Shown: positions 1 through 10,835, numbered from the stretch's first letter. The stretch: DNA of 64,000 nt from a bacterium (GCA_020625875.1 JAHLAX010000070.1:1-64000); one strand, 5' to 3'. Notes: generated from the letters alone by a model not told the origin. Numbers and translations are program-made.

Positions 1-413
1 TCAAGCACATCCGTACCAGGGGTAACAGGCACGCCAGCCGCGCGCATTGTTTTGCGCGCCATATCCTTGTCGCCCAGAAGATTAATCATCTCGGACGTGG
101 GACCGATAAACTCAATATTGCATTTTTCACAAAGCTCAACAAACTTAGCGTTCTCGGACAAAAGACCGTAGCCGGGGTGAATCGCCTGAGCTCCGCTCTC
201 GACTGCCGCTGTGAGAATAGCGGGCATATTAAGGTAACTGTCAGCTACTCTGGCGCCGCCTACACAGTAGCTTTCGTCAGCAAGCTGAACATGCATAGCT
301 TCTTTATCGGCGGTAGAATAAATCGCGACTGTAGATATACCCATTTCGCGGCACGCGCGAATAATACGAACCGCGATTTCGCCGCGGTTTGCAACAAGAA
401 TTTTACTAAACAT
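1..413 (-). CDS. accC: Acetyl-CoA carboxylase biotin carboxylase subunit, N-terminal part (truncated by window edge)
   Basis: Reverse strand reads [67 protein letters not shown]..., the classic biotin carboxylase N-terminus; directly downstream of fabZ/accB. Confidence 0.95.
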   Translation of the reverse strand, partial: MFSKILVANRGEIAVRIIRACREMGISTVAIYSTADKEAMHVQLADESYCVGGARVADSYLNMPAILTAAVESGAQAIHPGYGLLSENAKFVELCEKCNIEFIGPTSEMINLLGDKDMARKTMRAAGVPVTPGTDVL

Positions 414-431
414 TACTTCACATCCGAATTA

Positions 432-848
432 TTAATCAATAAGCGCAAAGCTGAAATCAGCGCTTACACAAAGCTTTCCATTCACTGAGCCTTTGGCGCT
501 GATAAAATAGAAGTTTCCGCGTGAGCGGGTAAGAGTGCAGGTAGTCTCGAGCGTATCCCCGGGCTTTACCATACCCTTGAATTTAACATTGTCCATCTTT
601 GTGAAATACGGGGTTTTACCCGCGCATTTATCGGCGAGCATAACGCAGCTTGACTGAGCCATCATCTCGCACAGAATAACCCCAGGTACGACGGGATTAC
701 CCGGAAAGTGTCCCTTTAAAAAGAACTCGTCGCCGCTTACGGTGTATCTGCCGAAGGACGTTGTGTCGTCAATCTTCTCCGCTTCCTGAACGAGCAGCAT
801 ATTGTCGCGGTGCGGAATAATTTTTTTTATTTCTTCCTGATTTAACAT
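432..848 (-). CDS. fabZ: 3-hydroxyacyl-ACP dehydratase FabZ
   Basis: ORF 138 aa, IIPHRDNMLLVQ...GHFPGNPVVPGVILCEMMAQ hotdog-fold signature. Confidence 0.96.
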   Translation of the reverse strand: MLNQEEIKKIIPHRDNMLLVQEAEKIDDTTSFGRYTVSGDEFFLKGHFPGNPVVPGVILCEMMAQSSCVMLADKCAGKTPYFTKMDNVKFKGMVKPGDTLETTCTLTRSRGNFYFISAKGSVNGKLCVSADFSFALID

Positions 849-858
849 AAATTCACCT

Positions 859-1275
859 TTATCCTAACTTAAACAGGGGCTGGTCGAACTCAATAACGTC
901 GCCGTTTTCAACAAGAATTTCTGTAACGGTGCCGCTCTTGTCGGCGGTAATCTCGTTCATAATCTTCATAGCCTCAATGATGCAGACAACATCGCCCTTG
1001 TTGATTGTATCTCCAACGCTGACAAAAGCGGGCTTATCGGGAGCGGGAGCGGCGTAGAACACGCCGACCATCGGGCTTTTGATAGCGTTGCCAGCCGCGG
1101 CGGGAACGGGCGCGGCAGGAGCGGCTACAGCTTGAGGCGCGGCAGCAGGCGCTTCGGGAGCGTAAAGCTCTCTCTCAAGGCGTATGCTGTCCTCCTCGTC
1201 AGAAATCTCAATGCAGCTGAGTGAGCTGTCCTCAAGGATTTTTATATATTCTTTTAATGTTTCAATGTCTATCAT
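859..1275 (-). CDS. accB: Acetyl-CoA carboxylase biotin carboxyl carrier protein
   Basis: Ala/Pro-rich linker and C-terminal biotinyl motif EAMKIMNEI. Confidence 0.96.
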   Translation of the reverse strand: MIDIETLKEYIKILEDSSLSCIEISDEEDSIRLERELYAPEAPAAAPQAVAAPAAPVPAAAGNAIKSPMVGVFYAAPAPDKPAFVSVGDTINKGDVVCIIEAMKIMNEITADKSGTVTEILVENGDVIEFDQPLFKLG

Positions 1276-1289
1276 TTCAAATACCTCGC

Positions 1290-2528
1290 TTAAATCTTCT
1301 TGAATACAAGACAGGTGTCGTGTCCGCCGAAGCCGAGATTCGTACTCGCGGAAACTGTGAGTTTTCTTTCTTTAGCTTTACCGATTGTGTAGTCTAGGTC
1401 ACATTCGGGGTCAACCTCATCGGTACCGATTGTGGGCGGAATCTTGCCCTCATTAACCGCGAGAACCGCTACTATAGCCTCAACAGCGCCCGTAGCACCT
1501 AGCATATGACCTGTCATAGACTTGGTCGAGCTGATGCTTATGTCGTAAGCCTTTTCGCCGAGCGCGGACTTCACCGCCATCGTCTCGGTCTTATCATTCA
1601 TAGGAGTTGATGTGCCGTGAGCATTGAGATAAATTACATCATCATCAGTAACTCCGCCTTCTTCAAATCCGATACGAATAGCCTCAGCCAAACCCTCGCC
1701 GTCGGGAGCGGGAGCCGTCACATGGTGTGCGTCACATGTGTTGCCGTAGCCAACCATCTCGGCGTAAATCTTAGCGCCGCGAGCCTTGGCGTGCTCATAT
1801 TCCTCGAGCACAAGCACACCCGCGCCCTCGCCCATTACGAAGCCGTCACGCTTTACATCAAATGGGATTGAAGCTTTTTTGGGGTCCTCCTGAGTTGAGA
1901 GCGCCTTCATATTTGAAAAGCCCGCGATTGTAAGCGGATGAACAACACACTCGGCGCCGCCCGCGATTACCGCGTCGGCGTATCCGTCCTTAACAGCGTG
2001 GAACGCCTCGCCCACCGAGTTGGAGCCCGAAGCGCACGCTGACATTGTTGAAAGGCTGGGGCCTTTGGCGTTGTACTTGATGGCAACCTGTCCTGTGGCG
2101 ATATTGCCTATCATCTTGGGGATAAAATGAGGACTTACCTTGCGGGGACCTTTTTCAATCAAAGCCTGTGTATTCTCAACAAACGAATATAGACCGCCGA
2201 TGCCCGCGCCTATGTAGGAGCCTAAACGCTTCGGCTCAATCGTACCGATAATTCCGCTGTCCTCGACAGCCTCAGTTGCCGCCTTAAGGGCAAAAATCGT
2301 GTACATATCGGTTTTTCTTACGTCACGCTTTTCTATAACGGTTGTGGGATCAAAATCCTTGACCTCGCCCGCGATTTTGACAGCTAAGCCCTCGGTATCA
2401 AATTTTTTGATTGTATCAATACCGCATACGCCGTCAAGCATATTTTTCCACATAGTAGGAATATCATTACCGACAGGCGTAACCGCGCCTATACCCGTAA
2501 CAACTACTCGTCTGCTCATATGTATCAA
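1290..2528 (-). CDS. fabF: Beta-ketoacyl-ACP synthase II
   Basis: [17 protein letters not shown]..., [16 protein letters not shown] active site, [11 protein letters not shown]; start probably the internal MSRRVVVTG. Confidence 0.96.
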   Translation of the reverse strand: MIHMSRRVVVTGIGAVTPVGNDIPTMWKNMLDGVCGIDTIKKFDTEGLAVKIAGEVKDFDPTTVIEKRDVRKTDMYTIFALKAATEAVEDSGIIGTIEPKRLGSYIGAGIGGLYSFVENTQALIEKGPRKVSPHFIPKMIGNIATGQVAIKYNAKGPSLSTMSACASGSNSVGEAFHAVKDGYADAVIAGGAECVVHPLTIAGFSNMKALSTQEDPKKASIPFDVKRDGFVMGEGAGVLVLEEYEHAKARGAKIYAEMVGYGNTCDAHHVTAPAPDGEGLAEAIRIGFEEGGVTDDDVIYLNAHGTSTPMNDKTETMAVKSALGEKAYDISISSTKSMTGHMLGATGAVEAIVAVLAVNEGKIPPTIGTDEVDPECDLDYTIGKAKERKLTVSASTNLGFGGHDTCLVFKKI

Positions 2529-2643
2529 ACCTTTCGTTTAACTGGTGTTATTACTATAACAAATAAAATCAGGTGCGGGTGTCCCGCCCACAACTGTTCA
2601 CTGTTAACTGACCACTGATCACTGTAATTTGGCTTTAGCCAAA

Positions 2644-3387
2644 TTACATAGCTATTCCGCCGTCGACACGGATAACCTCGCCCGTAACGTAGGACGCATA
2701 GTCGCTGCAAAGAAACGCGATAACATTGGCTACGTCTTCGGGCAAACCGCGGCGCTTCATAGGAATCATAGCCGCGATTTCGTCCTTAACCTTGTCCGAA
2801 AGCGCCTGCGTCATTGGAGTGTCTATGTATCCTGGAGCGACAGCGTTGACCGTAACACCTCTGGCGGCAAGCTCCTTTGCCACAGCCTTCGTCATTCCGA
2901 TAACGCCCGCTTTTGAAGCGCAGTAGTTAGCCTGACCCGCGTTGCCGTTAAGACCGACTATAGACGCGAGGTTGACAATTCTGCCGCTTCTCTGGCGCAT
3001 AAAGGGCTTATAAACGTGCTTTGTCATATTGAAAGCGCCTTTGAGATTAACATTTATAACCGCGTCAAACTCAGCCTCAGTCATATTGAGCATAAGCTTG
3101 TCGCGTGTTATACCCGCGTTGTTGATAAGGAAATCAATCTTGCCGAATTCCTCAATTATCTGTTTAATGACAGCCTCGCCCGCCGCGAAGTCGCTCACGT
3201 CGCAGTCATACGCGCTGACCTTAACGCCCAAATCACCGACGGCTTTTAAAGCTGCCTGCTTGTCCTCATCGCTGCCGATTCCGACAAGCGCGATGTCAGC
3301 GCCTTTGGACGCTAGTTTTTCGGCAACCGCTCTGCCGATTCCGCTGTAGCCGCCTGTGATAACGGCTGTTTTGCCTTTAAAATTCAT
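2644..3387 (-). CDS. fabG: 3-oxoacyl-ACP reductase FabG
   Basis: SDR family: TGGYSGIGRAVAE, NNAG, YCASKAGVIGMTK. Confidence 0.95.
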   Translation of the reverse strand: MNFKGKTAVITGGYSGIGRAVAEKLASKGADIALVGIGSDEDKQAALKAVGDLGVKVSAYDCDVSDFAAGEAVIKQIIEEFGKIDFLINNAGITRDKLMLNMTEAEFDAVINVNLKGAFNMTKHVYKPFMRQRSGRIVNLASIVGLNGNAGQANYCASKAGVIGMTKAVAKELAARGVTVNAVAPGYIDTPMTQALSDKVKDEIAAMIPMKRRGLPEDVANVIAFLCSDYASYVTGEVIRVDGGIAM

Positions 3388-3398
3388 AGTGTTACTCC

Positions 3399-4301
3399 TT
3401 AATTATCTAAAGCTTCTAAATCAGCTGAATTCTCAACTTTGATTGCTTTAACGTCGCCGTTAATGCGCTTGATAAGTCCTGTGAGCGTTTTGCCCACGCC
3501 GACCTCTATAAAAGTATCAACGCCGCTCTCTGCCATATTTTCAACAATTGTCTGCCAGCGCACGGGGTTTTCAACCTGAGCTTTTACGAGCGCCTTGTAA
3601 TCGCCCTCATAGGGCTTGGCTGTATAGTTGGAATAAACGGGGATTGCGGGCTCTGAGAACTCCACATTGTTCATATATTCCATCAGCCCGTCTGCCGCTT
3701 CAGCCATAAAAGGCGAGTGGAACGCTCCGCTGACCGCTAGGCGCTTTGCCCTTCCCTTTTCGTTTGAGAACGCCTCGATAAGCGCGTCAACATTCTCCTC
3801 TTTTGTCGCGACAACTGTCTGAGCGGGAGAATTGTAATTGACGGGATATGTACTGTCGAATTTTGCGCAAATCTCCTCAATTTTATCAGCAGGCAGCTTC
3901 ATAACCGCGAGCATAGCGCCGGGGTTAGCCTTTGCTGCCTTGTCCATCAGCTCGCCGCGTCTGCAAACGAGCTTAAAGGCTTCTTCGTCAGAAAGCATAC
4001 CGCTGAAAGCGAGCGCCGCGATTTCGCCGAGCGAAAAGCCGGCGACGCAGTCAACCTTAACGCCCTTTTCGACTACCGCTCTCGCCGCCGCCAAATCAGC
4101 CGTGAACACACAGGGCTGAGTGTTAACAGTAACCGAGAGTTCCTCGATTGTTGAGTCAAAACACTGCTTTGAGGTTTCGGGGCGAATTTTATCCGCCATA
4201 TCAAAAACCGCTTTTGCCGCGGGACTACTGTCATAGAGCTCCTTGCCCATTCCGACATACTGAGCTCCCTGTCCCGAAAAAACTAACGCTATTTTACCCA
4301 T
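3399..4301 (-). CDS. fabD: Malonyl-CoA:ACP transacylase
   Basis: ALVFSGQGAQYVGMGKEL, GFSLGEIAAL active-site motif. Confidence 0.95.
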   Translation of the reverse strand: MGKIALVFSGQGAQYVGMGKELYDSSPAAKAVFDMADKIRPETSKQCFDSTIEELSVTVNTQPCVFTADLAAARAVVEKGVKVDCVAGFSLGEIAALAFSGMLSDEEAFKLVCRRGELMDKAAKANPGAMLAVMKLPADKIEEICAKFDSTYPVNYNSPAQTVVATKEENVDALIEAFSNEKGRAKRLAVSGAFHSPFMAEAADGLMEYMNNVEFSEPAIPVYSNYTAKPYEGDYKALVKAQVENPVRWQTIVENMAESGVDTFIEVGVGKTLTGLIKRINGDVKAIKVENSADLEALDN

Positions 4302-5239
4302 TTATCGGCACCGCCTAAAACTTCTTCCGCTTTATTGAATAAATCCTCTATTATATCCTTGGCGGGTTCTTCCTTAGTTACCATTGAGGCAACCTGTCCC
4401 GCGAGCACACAGCCGTTCTTGACATCGCCCTCACGAGCGGCGAGACGAAGCACTCCCGCGCCCTTAGCCTCGAGCTCCTCATCAGAGTAGCTTGTGCTGT
4501 CGTACTCCATTTTGGTGTATTCTCTTGTATAGCTCGACTTGATACATCTTACGGGATGCCCGAGACGTTTGCCTGTAACAACCGTGTCTATATCCTTAGC
4601 TTTTAATATCTTATCCTTATACTCCTGAGCGATTGTGCACTCGGTAGCTACCAAAAAGCGTGTACCAACCTGAATTCCCGAAGCTCCGAGCATAAAGCAC
4701 GCGGCTACCTGACGGCCGTCGGCGATACCGCCCGCCGCGATAACAGGAATATTAACCGCGTCTACAACCTGGGGAACGAGCGCCATTGTGGTAAGGTCGC
4801 CCACATGACCGCCGCTCTCGCCGCCCTCGGCGATTACAGCGAACGCTCCAAGCTTTTCCATACGTCTGGCGAGCGCTGTTGAAGGCACAACGGGAATAAC
4901 TTTAATACCCGCGCTTGTCCACTTTTCCATATATTTCCCGGGGTTGCCCGCGCCTGTAGTGACAACCTTTACGCCTTCCTCAACGACGACGTCCGCGACC
5001 TCGTCGGCAAAGGGGCTCATAAGCATAATATTAACACCGAATGGCTTGTCGGTAAGCTCCTTGCACTTTTTTATTTCAGCTCGAAGCTGCTCGCCGTTGG
5101 AGTTCATAGCGGCAATAAGCCCAAGACCACCCGCGTTGCTTACACCCGCCGCGAGCGAGGCGTCAGCTACCCAAGCCATACCTCCCTGAAAAATCGGATA
5201 TTTGATACCCAACTGTTCATTAATAATTGTCGAAATCAT
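4289..5239 (-). CDS. fabK: Enoyl-ACP reductase II (FMN-dependent, FabK)
   Basis: Nitronate monooxygenase/FabK family: YPIFQGGMAWVADASLAAGVSNAGGLGLIA, EGGESGGHVG; first gene of the fab operon. Confidence 0.94.
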   Translation of the reverse strand: MISTIINEQLGIKYPIFQGGMAWVADASLAAGVSNAGGLGLIAAMNSNGEQLRAEIKKCKELTDKPFGVNIMLMSPFADEVADVVVEEGVKVVTTGAGNPGKYMEKWTSAGIKVIPVVPSTALARRMEKLGAFAVIAEGGESGGHVGDLTTMALVPQVVDAVNIPVIAAGGIADGRQVAACFMLGASGIQVGTRFLVATECTIAQEYKDKILKAKDIDTVVTGKRLGHPVRCIKSSYTREYTKMEYDSTSYSDEELEAKGAGVLRLAAREGDVKNGCVLAGQVASMVTKEEPAKDIIEDLFNKAEEVLGGADKWVK

Positions 5240-5371
5240 TATGTATCACCCTTTCGGTAAAACAATATAACTGAGCATAATAACTCAGAATACACACATA
5301 TTAATTTTACTATATCAGGGTGAATAAGTCAATGCAAAATAGCGGTATTTTCAACAATTTAACGCAATTGT

Positions 5372-5719
5372 CTAGCTGCACAAATCCTCGAGGACGCTTC
5401 TTAGTTCGCTCTTATCGCTTACAGTGATTCCTCTCTCCAGCTCATCGCGGTCTTTTTCGGGCAATATCGCTACTCTTGTGTCGGTAGTTTTGATAATTTT
5501 TCCCGTAGAAGCATCCTCAACCGCGATTCTTCCGCTGACTGTTTTTACAACATATCCCGATTCGGATGGTGTTGTTTTTTGTTCGGTCGCGGCTGTCGCG
5601 CTGATTATCAGCGCGGGATTATTCATCCTCGGATAAACGCTGCTCACAACCATTATAAGTCCTAAAAGGGCATACGCTCCCATCACACAGACAAGAATTA
5701 TTTTAACTGTTTTTTTCAT
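5372..5719 (-). CDS. Small membrane-anchored protein with C-terminal domain resembling BofC C-terminal region
   Basis: ORF 5372..5749, likely start MKKTVKII at 5719; one TM helix then GYVVKTVSGRIAVEDASTGKIIKTTDTRVAILPEKDRDELERGITVSDKSELRSVLEDL, reminiscent of BofC-like tails. Confidence 0.5.
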   Translation of the reverse strand: MKKTVKIILVCVMGAYALLGLIMVVSSVYPRMNNPALIISATAATEQKTTPSESGYVVKTVSGRIAVEDASTGKIIKTTDTRVAILPEKDRDELERGITVSDKSELRSVLEDLCS

Positions 5720-5888
5720 ACGGATACACCTCAATAGTACTTTTAGCAATAAAAGCTCCTTTATTCATAAAAAAACATAAAAAATATCTTATAAAAGGTT
5801 TATTTTTTCGGAGCGTTGTGTTACAATAATAGAGAATAATGTATTAGTATGTGAAAATATGTCAAAAATCTGATAAGGAGATAATCCT

Positions 5889-8258
5889 ATGAGAAAAACA
5901 GATATCAGTAAATTCACTGACCATAACATTGTATTGAACAGCTCAAAGCATCCCGCCAAGCGCGTGCTCAAAGCGATAGGCAGAACTCTGTTCACCGCTT
6001 TAATGGTATTGGTATGCGCGGGAGTTATCGTCGGTATCTCAATGATGATTTATATTATCGGTATAGCTACCGAGCCCACAGGCATAGACCTCAAAGCTAA
6101 ATCGGTTAACCAAACCAGCTTTATCTATGTAAAAAACGACAAGGGCGCGTTTAAAAAGTATCAGTCTCTTTACGATACTGAGAACCGTGTTTGGGTTGAC
6201 TTCAAAAAAATACCCGATAATATGAAAAACGCCGTAATAGCGATTGAGGACAAGCGTTTCCCCGAGCACAATGGCGTTGACTGGACGCGTACCTTCGGCG
6301 CGGTACTTAACCTCGCGAACGGAGAAGCGAGCTACGGCGGCTCCACGCTGACCCAGCAGTTAATCAAAAACGTATCGGATGATAACGAAGTTTCGCTGAA
6401 TCGTAAAATCCGCGAGATTGTGCGAGCTCTCAAGCTCGAAACAGAATACACAAAGGATGAAATCCTCGAAGCTTATCTAAATGTAGTTAACTTCGGCAAC
6501 AACTGTCAGGGTGTTCAGGCGGCGGCAAACCTGTATTTTGGCAAGAGCATAAGCAAATGCTCGCTGGCTCAGTGCGCGGCTATCGCAAGCATAACCCAGA
6601 ACCCGAGCAAGTATAACCCGCTCGTTTATCCAGAGGAGAACAAAACACGCCGTGAGGTGGTTCTGTATGAAATGCTGGAGCAAAAGAAGATTACTCAGGA
6701 AGATTATCAAAAGGCAATAAAGGAATCCGACAAGCTTAAATTTGTTGGATTTAAGAAGAGCAACAAAACCAATGTAAACAGCAAGGTTCAGAATTGGTAT
6801 ATGGACGAACTGCAAAACGACCTCACCAAAGACCTCGCGGTATATTACAACATAAGCGAGAAAGCTGCTTCTGACAAGGTGTTCACCGAAGGACTTAAGA
6901 TTTATTCGGCAATGGACACAAAAATGCAGAAGTATCTTGAGGACGCGGCAATGAGCATCGACAGCGATGGGGGGCTGCAGTGCGCGGCGACGATTATGGA
7001 CCTCAACGGCGCCGTTATCGCTACCACTGGCTCGTCTCAACAAAAGACCTCTAACCTGCTGTTCGACAGAGCAACCGACTCGGTTCTTCAGCCAGGTTCA
7101 TCAATCAAACCCGTTGTCGTTTATCCCTACGCTATCGAGCGCCGCAAGCTTAGCTACAGCTCGGTTGTAAAGGATAAGCCACTTAAAAAGTATAAGGTTG
7201 ATTCAAATGGCAACTACATCGAAGGTCCGAACAACTGGTACGCGGGCTATAAGGGCAATATGCTCCTGCCCGACGCTATTGAATGGTCGGCTAACGCTAC
7301 CGCGGCCCAGGTTATGAACAAGATTACACCTCAAGCCGCTTATAACCACGTTGTAACAATGATGGGCTTTGAACACCTCGATGAAAGCGACCGCCGCAAC
7401 GCGGGCGGACTTTCAATCGGCGGTCTCACAGGCGGTGTTACCGTCAGAGAAATGGCGGCGGCGTTCACCTATATGGGCAACGGCGGAAAGTACTATAAGC
7501 CATACACATATTATTACGTCACCGACTCTGACGATAATATCATTATCGACAACCGCGACTCTATACCCAAGGAAGCGTACTCCGCTGAAACGGCATATAT
7601 TATGAACAGGCTGCTTCACTATAACTTAACCTACTCGTCGCACACCAACGCGGGCAACGCGAGAATTGACGGATGGGATATAATCGGCAAGACAGGTACA
7701 ACTGATGAAGATAAAGACTCCTGGTTCTGCGGCATAAGCCCCTATGCTTCAATGGCTGTATGGACAGGCTTTGATACTCCTCAGACTATTTCAGTCGGCG
7801 GTCAGATGACGGCGACCAACCTGTTCAACAAGGTTATGTCACGTTATCTCGAGGGCAAAAAGCACAAAGAATATAATAAGCCGAGCTCAATTATCGAGGC
7901 GAATTACAACCAGTCAAACGGCGTTGTATACAGCACCGACAGCGTTGAGGACGGTCAGAACAAGGGCTACTATACTTCTGATAACATTCCAAAAGAAGCG
8001 AGCGAATATGTAGACTACTACGAATACGAAAGCACCAACGGCTCGGATGACGAGGACGCGACAGAAGACGATAATAAAAAGAAGAAAAAGCGCGACTCCG
8101 AAACCGAAGAAACCGCCGCCGCTACAACCGAAAAAGCTGAGGAAGATACCGAAGCAGAACCTTCAGAAGAACAATCGGAAGAAGAAAAAGCCGAGGACAA
8201 AACAGAAGCCACTCAGGCTGATACCGAAAAAGTTTCGGAAAGCAAATCCGAAGAATAA
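5889..8258 (+). CDS. Class A penicillin-binding protein (PBP1A-type) with long charged C-terminal tail
   Basis: TM segment, transglycosylase motif AIEDKRFPEHNGVDWTRT...GGSTLTQQLIKN, transpeptidase LQPGSSIKP and GKTGTT motifs. Confidence 0.95.
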   Translation: MRKTDISKFTDHNIVLNSSKHPAKRVLKAIGRTLFTALMVLVCAGVIVGISMMIYIIGIATEPTGIDLKAKSVNQTSFIYVKNDKGAFKKYQSLYDTENRVWVDFKKIPDNMKNAVIAIEDKRFPEHNGVDWTRTFGAVLNLANGEASYGGSTLTQQLIKNVSDDNEVSLNRKIREIVRALKLETEYTKDEILEAYLNVVNFGNNCQGVQAAANLYFGKSISKCSLAQCAAIASITQNPSKYNPLVYPEENKTRREVVLYEMLEQKKITQEDYQKAIKESDKLKFVGFKKSNKTNVNSKVQNWYMDELQNDLTKDLAVYYNISEKAASDKVFTEGLKIYSAMDTKMQKYLEDAAMSIDSDGGLQCAATIMDLNGAVIATTGSSQQKTSNLLFDRATDSVLQPGSSIKPVVVYPYAIERRKLSYSSVVKDKPLKKYKVDSNGNYIEGPNNWYAGYKGNMLLPDAIEWSANATAAQVMNKITPQAAYNHVVTMMGFEHLDESDRRNAGGLSIGGLTGGVTVREMAAAFTYMGNGGKYYKPYTYYYVTDSDDNIIIDNRDSIPKEAYSAETAYIMNRLLHYNLTYSSHTNAGNARIDGWDIIGKTGTTDEDKDSWFCGISPYASMAVWTGFDTPQTISVGGQMTATNLFNKVMSRYLEGKKHKEYNKPSSIIEANYNQSNGVVYSTDSVEDGQNKGYYTSDNIPKEASEYVDYYEYESTNGSDDEDATEDDNKKKKKRDSETEETAAATTEKAEEDTEAEPSEEQSEEEKAEDKTEATQADTEKVSESKSEE

Positions 8259-8287
8259 CCTGCAAAAGAAAGGAATGGGATTTTCAA

Positions 8288-9496
8288 ATGGTAGAAATTG
8301 CTATAATGGGACACGGAGTAGTAGGCTCGGGTGTCACTCAGATTCTCAAATCACATAAACAGAAGCTTTACTCGGCGGTCGGCGAGGAAATACATCTCAA
8401 AAAAATACTTGACCTGCGCGAGTTTCCTGACTCACCTTACGCGGACAAATTCACAAAAGATTTCAACGATATTTTAAACGATGTTGAAATTCGTGTTGTC
8501 GCTGAGGTTATGGGAGGAATACATCCCGCGTATGAATATGTTAAGAAGCTTCTGCTCGCGGGCAAAAGCGTAGTTACATCCAACAAAGAGCTCGTTGCCG
8601 CCAAGGGCGCCGAGCTGCTTCAGATAGCCAAAGAGAACAACCTCAACTTTCTTTTTGAGGCTTCGGTCGGCGGAGGTATTCCGATTATCCGTCCGATAAA
8701 CCAATGTTTAGTCGCTAACAACGTAAAAGAAATAGCGGGTATTCTCAACGGTACCACAAACTTCATTCTCACAAAAATGATTGAGGACGGAATGGATTTC
8801 AGCGCGGCGCTTAAGCTCGCCCAGGATCTTGGCTTCGCCGAGCGCAACCCCGAAGCTGACGTTGAGGGATATGACGCGGTACGCAAGATTTGTATTCTCG
8901 CATCGCTGACATTCGGAAAGCACGTTTATCCCGACAATATACATACCGAGGGTATCACAAAAATCACTCTTGAGGACGTTAAGTTCGCCACAAAATTCAG
9001 CAGCGTAATCAAGCTTATCGGCGACGTAAAAATGCTTGATGACGGCAAGATGGATATTTTTGTGGCTCCGATGATGATAAAGAAAAGCAGTCAGCTCGCG
9101 AATATCGACAACGAGTTTAACGGTATTATGGTACGCGGAGACTGCACTGACGACGTTGTGTTCTACGGCAAGGGCGCGGGCTCAATGCCCACGGCGAGCG
9201 CTGTTGTCGCGGATATTGTTGACTGTGTTAAGCATCTTAAGAGAAGAAAGTTCCTGTTCTGGGTTGACAGCAACAACGAGAACGTGCTGCCCTATGAGGA
9301 CAGCAAGACAGCGATGTATGTTCGCGTTGAGGCATCACTCGAAAGCAAGCTCAAAGAGATTTTCGGCAGTGATATTCAAACAATCTCCAACGGCTCAACC
9401 ACAGCGGCCATCACACCTGTTATGACTATAGGTGAATTTGAGGAAAAGACAAAAGACCTCAACCTGCTCTCTAAGATAAGAGTAGGAGATTTATAA
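8288..9496 (+). CDS. hom: Homoserine dehydrogenase
   Basis: EIAIMGHGVVGSGV, VTSNKELVA, GILNGTTNFIL, EADVEGYDA; C-terminal ACT-like region. Confidence 0.95.
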   Translation: MVEIAIMGHGVVGSGVTQILKSHKQKLYSAVGEEIHLKKILDLREFPDSPYADKFTKDFNDILNDVEIRVVAEVMGGIHPAYEYVKKLLLAGKSVVTSNKELVAAKGAELLQIAKENNLNFLFEASVGGGIPIIRPINQCLVANNVKEIAGILNGTTNFILTKMIEDGMDFSAALKLAQDLGFAERNPEADVEGYDAVRKICILASLTFGKHVYPDNIHTEGITKITLEDVKFATKFSSVIKLIGDVKMLDDGKMDIFVAPMMIKKSSQLANIDNEFNGIMVRGDCTDDVVFYGKGAGSMPTASAVVADIVDCVKHLKRRKFLFWVDSNNENVLPYEDSKTAMYVRVEASLESKLKEIFGSDIQTISNGSTTAAITPVMTIGEFEEKTKDLNLLSKIRVGDL

Positions 9497-9596
9497 TATA
9501 GTTTGTTAGTAGTTAGTATTCAGTAGTCAGTTATTTGTTCACAACTAAGAACTGACTACTGATTACTGTAAACTGTTATAAAAGGAGTAATCATTA

Positions 9597-10805
9597 ATGA
9601 GTTTAATTGTACAGAAATTCGGCGGAAGCTCTGTCGCCAATGCCGAACGCGTTTTTAATGTTGCGCGTATTGTCACCGAAACATACGACAAAGGTAATGA
9701 CGTGGTCGTTGTTGTGTCCGCTCAGGGCGACACCACCGACGACCTTATTGCCAAGGGTAATGAAATCAACCCTAACGCTTCAAAGCGTGAGCGTGATATG
9801 CTTGTATCCGCCGGTGAACAGATTTCAATCTCTCTGCTCGCTATGGCTATTGAAAAGCTCGGGTATCCAGTTGTTTCGCTTTTAGGCTGGCAGGCGGGCT
9901 TCCAGACAAGCTCAGCCCACACTTCGGCGCGTATAAGACGCGTTCAGCCCAACCGAATCCGCAAGGAGCTCGACAAAAAGCGCATAGTAATTGTCGCGGG
10001 ATTCCAGGGCGTATCGAGATACGATGATATTACAACGCTCGGACGCGGCGGATCTGACACATCTGCTGTCGCTATCGCGGCGGCTATGCATGCTGACCTC
10101 TGTCAGATTTTCACCGATGTTGAGGGCGTATATACAGCTGACCCGAGAAAGGTGAAGAACGCCCGCAAGCTCAGGGATATTTCATATGACGAAATGCTTG
10201 AGCTCGCCACAATGGGCGCTCAGGTACTTAACAACCGCTCGGTTGAAATGGCTAAAAAATACAACATCGAACTCGAGGTGCTTTCAAGTCTTGTAAAAGC
10301 CCCGGGCACAATAGTAAAGGAGAAAAGTAAAATGGAAAAAATGTTAATCAGCGGCGTAGCTAAAGACACTGATATTGCCAGAATATCTGTAATCGGTATC
10401 CCCGATGTTCCGGGATGCGCGTTCAAAATGTTCTCAAAGCTCTCAGCTAAAAATATCAACGTAGATATTATTCTTCAGTCAATCGGTCGTGACGGCACAA
10501 AGGACATCTCGTTCACCATCGCCGCGGACAGACTCGAAGACGCTAAAGCGGCACTGAATGATTTTGTTGAAAATGTTGGCGCTAAGGATATATTGACATC
10601 CACAGACGTTGCCAAGATTTCTATTGTAGGCGCGGGTATGGAAAGCCACGCCGGTGTAGCGACAAAGATGTTTGAGGCGCTGTATGACGCTCAGATTAAC
10701 ATTCGTATGATTGCGACAAGCGAAATAAAAGTTTCGGTTCTTATCGCCAAGAAGGACGCCGACAGAGCTGTATCGGCAATTCACGAAAAATTCTTTGAGG
10801 AATAA
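9597..10805 (+). CDS. lysC: Aspartate kinase
   Basis: LIVQKFGGSSVAN, LGRGGSDTSAVAIAAA, two ACT domains. Confidence 0.96.
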   Translation: MSLIVQKFGGSSVANAERVFNVARIVTETYDKGNDVVVVVSAQGDTTDDLIAKGNEINPNASKRERDMLVSAGEQISISLLAMAIEKLGYPVVSLLGWQAGFQTSSAHTSARIRRVQPNRIRKELDKKRIVIVAGFQGVSRYDDITTLGRGGSDTSAVAIAAAMHADLCQIFTDVEGVYTADPRKVKNARKLRDISYDEMLELATMGAQVLNNRSVEMAKKYNIELEVLSSLVKAPGTIVKEKSKMEKMLISGVAKDTDIARISVIGIPDVPGCAFKMFSKLSAKNINVDIILQSIGRDGTKDISFTIAADRLEDAKAALNDFVENVGAKDILTSTDVAKISIVGAGMESHAGVATKMFEALYDAQINIRMIATSEIKVSVLIAKKDADRAVSAIHEKFFEE

Positions 10806-10835
10806 AAAAGGCAGGCGTTATGCCTGCCTTTTTCA
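10806..10835 (+). terminator. Rho-independent terminator after lysC
   Basis: AAAAAGGCAGGC GTTAT GCCTGCCTTTTT perfect hairpin with T tail. Confidence 0.85.

Noticed and set aside
8259-8287. T-box or riboswitch control of hom-lysC
   Set aside because: Only ~29 nt separate the PBP gene from hom, and the hom-lysC gap holds a repeat element; no lysine riboswitch or T-box motif was found.
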